Part shown: piece by piece, positions 23,487 through 26,990 of the stretch | Layout: each line of letters starts with the position of its first letter | Position numbering within the stretch: position 1 is the first letter of the stretch | NCBI GenBank assembly: GCA_964491605.1 | Contig: CAZBGY010000020.1 | Coordinates: forward strand, 1 to 26,990 | Source of the DNA: DRYS01 sp964491605 | GTDB taxonomy: Archaea; Thermoproteota; CALKCG01; B24; DRYS01 | DNA length: 26,990 nt | Direction of reading: 5' to 3' | Position numbers and translations under genes: made by a program | The notes under the pieces: model-generated | The model's input: the letters and a program-made list of their open reading frames with translations, nothing else | Database searches by the model: none | Told to the model about the DNA's origin: nothing

Positions 23487-24547
23487 AGGAGAGGAGGAGG
23501 GAGGTTATAGCTTCGCTTGAGAAGCTAGGCTACGACATATACCGTGCCATAGAGGAGGATGAATTCCCCTACGTAACCATTCCTAGCAGATCTACTAAGA
23601 ATATAATATATGATCCGAAGCTTAGACAATACATTCTAGGAGAGCAGACTGTTAGAAGGACTGCACGTAATATAAGGCATCTGAGACCTTTAGCCCAGCT
23701 TATATGGGTGGCTGCTATAGCTCACCAGCTATGCACTCAAGGTAAGACTAGTACGCTTAGGGATGTATTCTATATGGCTCAAGCCTACGAGATGGATTTC
23801 GTAGATCAGTATGAGAGCGATAATGTGATCACGGATTTAGAGACGGTTATAAGATTCCCCAGAGAGGATTTCAACATATATCCTGAGGAGAGATCGAGTA
23901 TATTCGGAGATCTAACCATAGAGTATACCGTAGCAGGATATGAGGGGAGGAGGATAAACTTGCTAAGCCATCCAGATGGATTCGTTATAGGTCCTACGCT
24001 ATCTACAGCCGAATTCATAGAATGCGGGGCTGAACGTGTTATAGTTATAGAGAAGGGTGCTATGTTCACTAGACTCGTGGAGGAGAAGGCGTACGAGAAA
24101 TTTAAAGCTATACTCATACATACAGCTGGTCAACCTCCTAGAGCTACTCGTAAGCTTATAAGGAGGCTTAATAGGGAGATAGGTTTACCGGTCTACATAT
24201 TCGTCGACGGGGATCCATGGGGTATGCATATAGCTATGGTTATAATATCCGGCTCAGCTAACGCGGCTCACCTAACGGATCTAACCACGCCTGATGCTAG
24301 ATGGGCTGGAGTCTATGCATCCGATATAACCAGGTATAAGCTTCCAAGCGACCCGCTGACTGAGGTAGATATCAAGAGGCTCTACGAGCTGAAGAATGAT
24401 CCTAGGTATAAGACTGGCTTATGGTCTAGGGAGATAGATGTATTCCTCCAGCATAAACGTAAAGCTGAGCAGGAAGCCTTTAGTAGATATGGGTTAAGCT
24501 ACATAGTCGACGTATACCTTAAGGAGAGGATAGAGGAGCTTGAGTAA
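23450..24547 (+). CDS. top6A: DNA topoisomerase VI subunit A (Spo11-like)
   Basis: 365 residues from the upstream ATG, or 354 from the ATG at 23483, which forms a canonical ATGA overlap with the top6B stop; I favour 23483. The winged-helix (CAP) domain has the DNA-cleaving Tyr in STLRDVFYMAQAYE (Y108 of the long form). The Toprim domain has VIVIEKGAMFTRL (E201) and IFVDGDPWGMHI (D253, D255), the Mg2+ ligands. A dimer of this subunit makes 5'-linked double-strand breaks in DNA. Overlap and order with top6B imply coupled translation. Confidence 0.95.
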   Translation: MERFEEYGRSSMKERRREVIASLEKLGYDIYRAIEEDEFPYVTIPSRSTKNIIYDPKLRQYILGEQTVRRTARNIRHLRPLAQLIWVAAIAHQLCTQGKTSTLRDVFYMAQAYEMDFVDQYESDNVITDLETVIRFPREDFNIYPEERSSIFGDLTIEYTVAGYEGRRINLLSHPDGFVIGPTLSTAEFIECGAERVIVIEKGAMFTRLVEEKAYEKFKAILIHTAGQPPRATRKLIRRLNREIGLPVYIFVDGDPWGMHIAMVIISGSANAAHLTDLTTPDARWAGVYASDITRYKLPSDPLTEVDIKRLYELKNDPRYKTGLWSREIDVFLQHKRKAEQEAFSRYGLSYIVDVYLKERIEELE

Positions 24548-24593
24548 CGTTTAAACCCGTAGTCTACAGGATAGATGGCTTGGTGTATACGGT

Positions 24594-25145
24594 TTGAGCT
24601 TCGAGTATAAGGGTGTCAAGATAACCTTGAGGATGGGTAGTATAGTCGATGAGGATGTAGATGCTATAGTTAACCCTGCTAATAGCTTGATGATCATGGG
24701 TGGAGGTGTAGCCGGGGCTATAAAGAGGTTTGGAGGCGAGGAGATAGAGAGGGAGGCTCTAAGATATGCACCGGTACCTGTAGGCGAAGCTGTAGCTACG
24801 TCTGCAGGTAGGCTTAAAGCACGTTACGTTATACATGCTCCGACTATGGAGAAACCTGCTGAGAGGACTACGATCGAAGCCGTACGTAGAGCTGTAGCCG
24901 CAGCTTTAAGGGTTGCGTTCAATCTTAACGTCTGTAGAATAGCCTTCCCAGGTATGGGTACAGGCGTCGGCGGGTTGGATGTATACGAAGCAGTTAAAGC
25001 TATGGCTGAAACTGTGAGGGAAGCTCTAGATTCGGGTTATAAGTTTAAGGAGATAGTATTCGTAGCCTACGCACCTTCGGATATCGATGGATTCCGGAGA
25101 GCTCTAGTAGATGTCTTCGGCGGAGGTTTCAGCTTAGAGTGCTAG
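24594..25145 (+). CDS. Macro-domain protein (ADP-ribose binding or hydrolysing)
   Basis: 183 residues, a stand-alone macro domain of the Af1521/YmdB type. Landmarks are ITLRMGSIVDEDVDAIVNPAN, with the adenine-site Asp in VDEDVDAIVN and the catalytic-loop Asn in NPANSLMIMGGGVAGAI. The phosphate loop is AFPGMGTGVGGLD and the family C-terminus is VFVAYAPSDIDGF. Such domains bind or hydrolyse ADP-ribose, O-acetyl-ADP-ribose or ADP-ribosylated targets. TTG start with GGTG (24582-24585) 8 nt upstream. Its 3' end overlaps the GNAT gene by 7 nt. Confidence 0.9.
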   Translation: MSFEYKGVKITLRMGSIVDEDVDAIVNPANSLMIMGGGVAGAIKRFGGEEIEREALRYAPVPVGEAVATSAGRLKARYVIHAPTMEKPAERTTIEAVRRAVAAALRVAFNLNVCRIAFPGMGTGVGGLDVYEAVKAMAETVREALDSGYKFKEIVFVAYAPSDIDGFRRALVDVFGGGFSLEC

Positions 25146-25615
25146 AGGTTCGCCCCCCTAGATCTATAGATGAGGTTGCTAAGCTCGTAGAGCTTTGGGT
25201 TAAGCTTATGGATGATCCTGAAGCAAGCTATCTAAGATTCGTATTGGATGATGAGGCTAAGCAGCGTTGGATAGACTATATGGTTAAAGCGTATATGGAG
25301 GATCCTGGGAGTATATTGCTAGCTGAGGATGAAGGAGTGATAGTAGGATTCATAGCATCTAGAAGCTACGATCCCCCTTTGAAGCTTAGAGGATCCGATA
25401 GGTATGCCACTATAACGGATCTATACGTACTACCAGAATATAGGGGAAGGGGTATAGGTAGGATGCTCATGGAGAGATGCCTATCCAGGCTTAAATCTAG
25501 AGGCTTCACTAAGGTTAGGCTATCTGTATGGGTCGGTAATAGGAAAGCTATAAGACTATACCGTAGCTTAGGGTTTAAACCTAGGGTAATCGTTATGGAG
25601 AAGGATATCGAGTAG
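25139..25615 (+). CDS. GNAT-family N-acetyltransferase
   Basis: 158 residues. The acetyl-CoA site (motif A) is ITDLYVLPEYRGRGIGRMLM (the Arg-Gly-x-Gly-Ile-Gly pyrophosphate loop), followed by motif B, VRLSVWVGNRKAIRLYRSLGFK. It transfers an acetyl group to a small molecule or protein; the target is unknown. The start is GTG at 25139 inside the macro-domain gene, a 7-nt overlap suggesting translational coupling. Confidence 0.88.
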   Translation: MLEVRPPRSIDEVAKLVELWVKLMDDPEASYLRFVLDDEAKQRWIDYMVKAYMEDPGSILLAEDEGVIVGFIASRSYDPPLKLRGSDRYATITDLYVLPEYRGRGIGRMLMERCLSRLKSRGFTKVRLSVWVGNRKAIRLYRSLGFKPRVIVMEKDIE

Positions 25616-25617
25616 CG

Positions 25618-26406
25618 TTATAGTTTAGCGTTAAGCTTCTCTAGAGCATACCTCTCAGCTTCAAGTCTAGATTCTTGAGTACCTACATCCCTCCAGAATA
25701 CTTCGCTAGGTATCCTATAACCGTAGACCGGTAGATTATCGTTTATCATAAGCCTTATACTCTCCGTAATCCAGTATTCGCCGTCAGGGGATAAACCCGT
25801 CCTCTCTATATAGCGGAATATATCCTCGGATAGTATCAAGGGACCTGAATTAACGAGATACCCGTCATCAACCCTAAATCTATCTAGTATATCGGTCGAC
25901 GGTCTCTCTACAAGCTCCAAGATCTTATAATCGCTATCCACCCTAACTACGCCGAACCTCCTAGGATCACCAGCTATATGGTAGAGACCTATAGTAGCCT
26001 TAGAACCCTTAGCGTAATGGAAGTCGAGCATAGAAGATACAAAGTTCGATGGATGGAAGAATGTATCCCCGTACAAAACTACGAAATCTCCGTAAACCCA
26101 TCCCCTAACAGCTTCGACAGCCTTAGCAGTACCGATACCAGATTCAAGATTCTGATAGAGGTAAGCTATACGTACATCGAATCTAGATCCATCCTTAAAG
26201 TACTCTAGGATAGCATCCTTACCCTGGCTCAAAACTATGAATATACGCTCGACGCCAGCATCCTTCAAAGCTTCGATGCAATACTGTATAACAGGCTTAC
26301 TACCTATAGGTAGAAGCTCCTTAGGAACAGCATCAGTATAGGGAGCAAGCCTCCTACCCCTACCAGCAGCCAACACCACACCATAAATACCAGTCGACCG
26401 AGACAA
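25618..26406 (-). CDS. Sugar-1-phosphate nucleotidyltransferase (RmlA-like)
   Basis: 262 residues. The nucleotidyltransferase signature is GVVLAAGRGRRLAPYTDAVP with KELLPIGSKPVI (about 9-40), the metal Asp is in VVLYGDTFFHP, and the product loop has EYWITESIRLM, with W followed by DVGT in the C-terminal part. It activates a hexose 1-phosphate with dTTP or UTP, supplying NDP-sugars for surface glycans or glycosylation. Archaea often have many paralogues; the sugar is not determinable. TTG start at 26406 with only a weak Shine-Dalgarno. It converges on the GNAT gene with a 2-bp gap. Confidence 0.86.
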   Translation of the reverse strand: MSRSTGIYGVVLAAGRGRRLAPYTDAVPKELLPIGSKPVIQYCIEALKDAGVERIFIVLSQGKDAILEYFKDGSRFDVRIAYLYQNLESGIGTAKAVEAVRGWVYGDFVVLYGDTFFHPSNFVSSMLDFHYAKGSKATIGLYHIAGDPRRFGVVRVDSDYKILELVERPSTDILDRFRVDDGYLVNSGPLILSEDIFRYIERTGLSPDGEYWITESIRLMINDNLPVYGYRIPSEVFWRDVGTQESRLEAERYALEKLNAKL

Positions 26407-26435
26407 AGCTAGAAATCTATACCAGATATGAAAAG

Positions 26436-26447
26436 AAAAACTTTAAT
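26436..26447 (+). promoter_or_regulatory. BRE/TATA-like box of tRNA-Glu
   Basis: AAAAACTTTAAT ends 35 bp before the tRNA 5' end, a normal spacing for a short tRNA leader. The same AT-rich stretch may serve the minus-strand nucleotidyltransferase gene. Confidence 0.4.
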
Positions 26448-26482
26448 CCAACCATAACTGAATAAATCAAACCGCAGAAAAG

Positions 26483-26557
26483 GCTCCGGTCGTATAGCCT
26501 GGTAAGTATCCTGGCCTTTCGAGCCAGGGGTCGCGGGTTCAAATCCCGCCCGGAGCA
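26483..26557 (+). tRNA. tRNA-Glu (anticodon UUC)
   Basis: 75 nt with all arms. The acceptor stem GCTCCGG (26483-26489) pairs with CCGGAGC (26550-26556), and A26557 is the discriminator. The anticodon stem CTGGC/GCCAG encloses loop CTTTCGA, anticodon TTC at 26518-26520. The T arm is GCGGG-TTCAAAT-CCCGC. The D stem is short with wobble pairs. No intron is present and CCA is not encoded. Confidence 0.96.
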
Positions 26558-26847
26558 CTAGAAAATCGATCCCCTGCTTCATACGCTATTCCACATCTCC
26601 TAGCCTCTATGGAGGTTAATCCGACGGATACTCCATCCTTACCTACAAAGCCTCCGCCATCCCCACTCTTGAGAACAGCTGATATACCGGTATCCTATCG
26701 TAGAATGCCGCCGTCATAGGTTCTAGGTTAAAGTATGGCTGTACCCAATAGTAGAGGTCGAATCCTACCATTCACGGCTATAACATGTATACCGCTTAGA
26801 ATGTGATATCCTTCTGGATCTTTCACGACCAAACCTAATGTTCCAGC
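26558..26847 (-). pseudogene. Decayed chymotrypsin-like serine protease (GTLG...HV family)
   Basis: One minus-strand frame reads coherently from 26847 down to the tRNA with two stops and no frameshift. It begins AGTLGLVVKDPEGYHILSGIHV, matching the start of bacterial and archaeal trypsin-like proteases (GTLG-x-VV-D...YILSNNHVLA), with the catalytic His codon at 26785-26787. GTAIL-stop-PRTYDGG follows; the stop (26728-26730) sits where Gln is usual (ILQP), a single CAA to TAA change. A second stop is at 26695-26697. The next part, GFVGKDGVSVGLTSIEA, resembles the family's V-K-x-GRTTGLT-x-G block, but the segment with the catalytic Asp is missing between, and the Ser region is cut off by the tRNA gene. 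The protein is inactive as read. Confidence 0.6.
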
Positions 26848-26928
26848 TCATTCCCACTATACTTTATTGGTTAAGGTTTAGAAGGGGGGTTAGGGATAAG
26901 TAGTTTAGCGGTCTATCATATACTATGG

Positions 26929-26990
26929 GTGGTCAGGGTGGTTAGGGAGGAGGCTATCGACTGGTTTGAGGAGGGTAGGGTTGATCTTAG
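26929..26990 (+). CDS. Probable HEPN-domain protein, N-terminal fragment (runs off the window)
   Basis: The frame is open to the right edge and starts at GTG 26929 or GTG 26938; the nearby ATG at 26925 is in another frame and stops after six codons. The peptide VREEAIDWFEEGRVDL resembles the first helix of HEPN proteins (E-x-A-x-x-W-x-E-x-A-x-x-DL), which in archaea usually sit next to a minimal nucleotidyltransferase as a toxin-antitoxin pair. Only about 20 residues are visible, so the call is tentative. Confidence 0.4.
   Translation, partial: MVRVVREEAIDWFEEGRVDL

Noticed and set aside
1..26990. CRISPR arrays or intact insertion sequences
   Set aside because: No regularly spaced repeats, no transposase frame and no terminal inverted repeats with target duplications were seen.

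Overview
The window is archaeal chromosome. It encodes archaeal Rpo7 (RpoE') and Spt4, aIF1A, Rio1 kinase, a Dim2/Pno1-type KH protein, both topoisomerase VI subunits, ribosomal proteins eS24 and eS27 (S27ae), a CTP-dependent riboflavin kinase and LysW-type lysine/arginine biosynthesis enzymes. BRE/TATA-like boxes sit about 40-65 bp upstream of several starts, Shine-Dalgarno sites match GGTGAT, and TTG and GTG starts are common. This fits the TACK side of the Archaea (Thermoproteota-like). I cannot name a genus. There is no CRISPR array, rRNA or intact insertion sequence.

Layout. 1-410: start of an ArsB-type permease (minus, cut by the window edge) and its upstream region. 410-1141: TM1367-type cyclophilin-fold protein (minus). 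1290-7663: a sugar-type catabolic locus with an MFS transporter (plus), a minus-strand operon (FbaB/LsrF-type aldolase > FGGY kinase > DegT/AHBA-synthase-like aminotransferase > RpiB-like isomerase) and a divergent xylose-isomerase-like TIM-barrel protein (plus). 7825-10481: PHP phosphoesterase and gamma-glutamyltransferase-like Ntn hydrolase (minus). 10598-13530: a minus run of eS24, eS27, SufC, a single SufB/D and riboflavin kinase. 13810-17982: plus-strand lysY-lysJ and an isocitrate/homoisocitrate dehydrogenase-family gene, separated by an 850-bp AT-rich stretch without genes. 18331-19938: minus run Rpo7 > Spt4 > KaiC-like ATPase. 20068-25615: plus run aIF1A, Rio1, KH protein, Top6B, Top6A, macro-domain protein, GNAT acetyltransferase. 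25618-26406: sugar nucleotidyltransferase (minus). 26483-26557: tRNA-Glu(UUC). 26558-26847: a decayed chymotrypsin-like protease (minus). 26929-26990: beginning of a probable HEPN gene.

The conserved blocks cover transcription, translation, small-subunit maturation and DNA topology. The accessory interest lies at 1.3-7.7 kb. There an FGGY kinase, an RpiB paralogue that lacks the usual active-site histidines and a TIM-barrel isomerase recall bacterial erythritol/tetrulose catabolism, but they are joined by an aldolase and a sugar-type aminotransferase not usual in that pathway. This is the best candidate for an undescribed pathway. Other notable points are a probable splitting of the rpo7-spt4 / eS24-eS27 neighbourhood by the lysine genes, an 18-bp perfect palindrome upstream of the dehydrogenase gene, and a GGT-like enzyme lacking the canonical glutamate-binding arginine.
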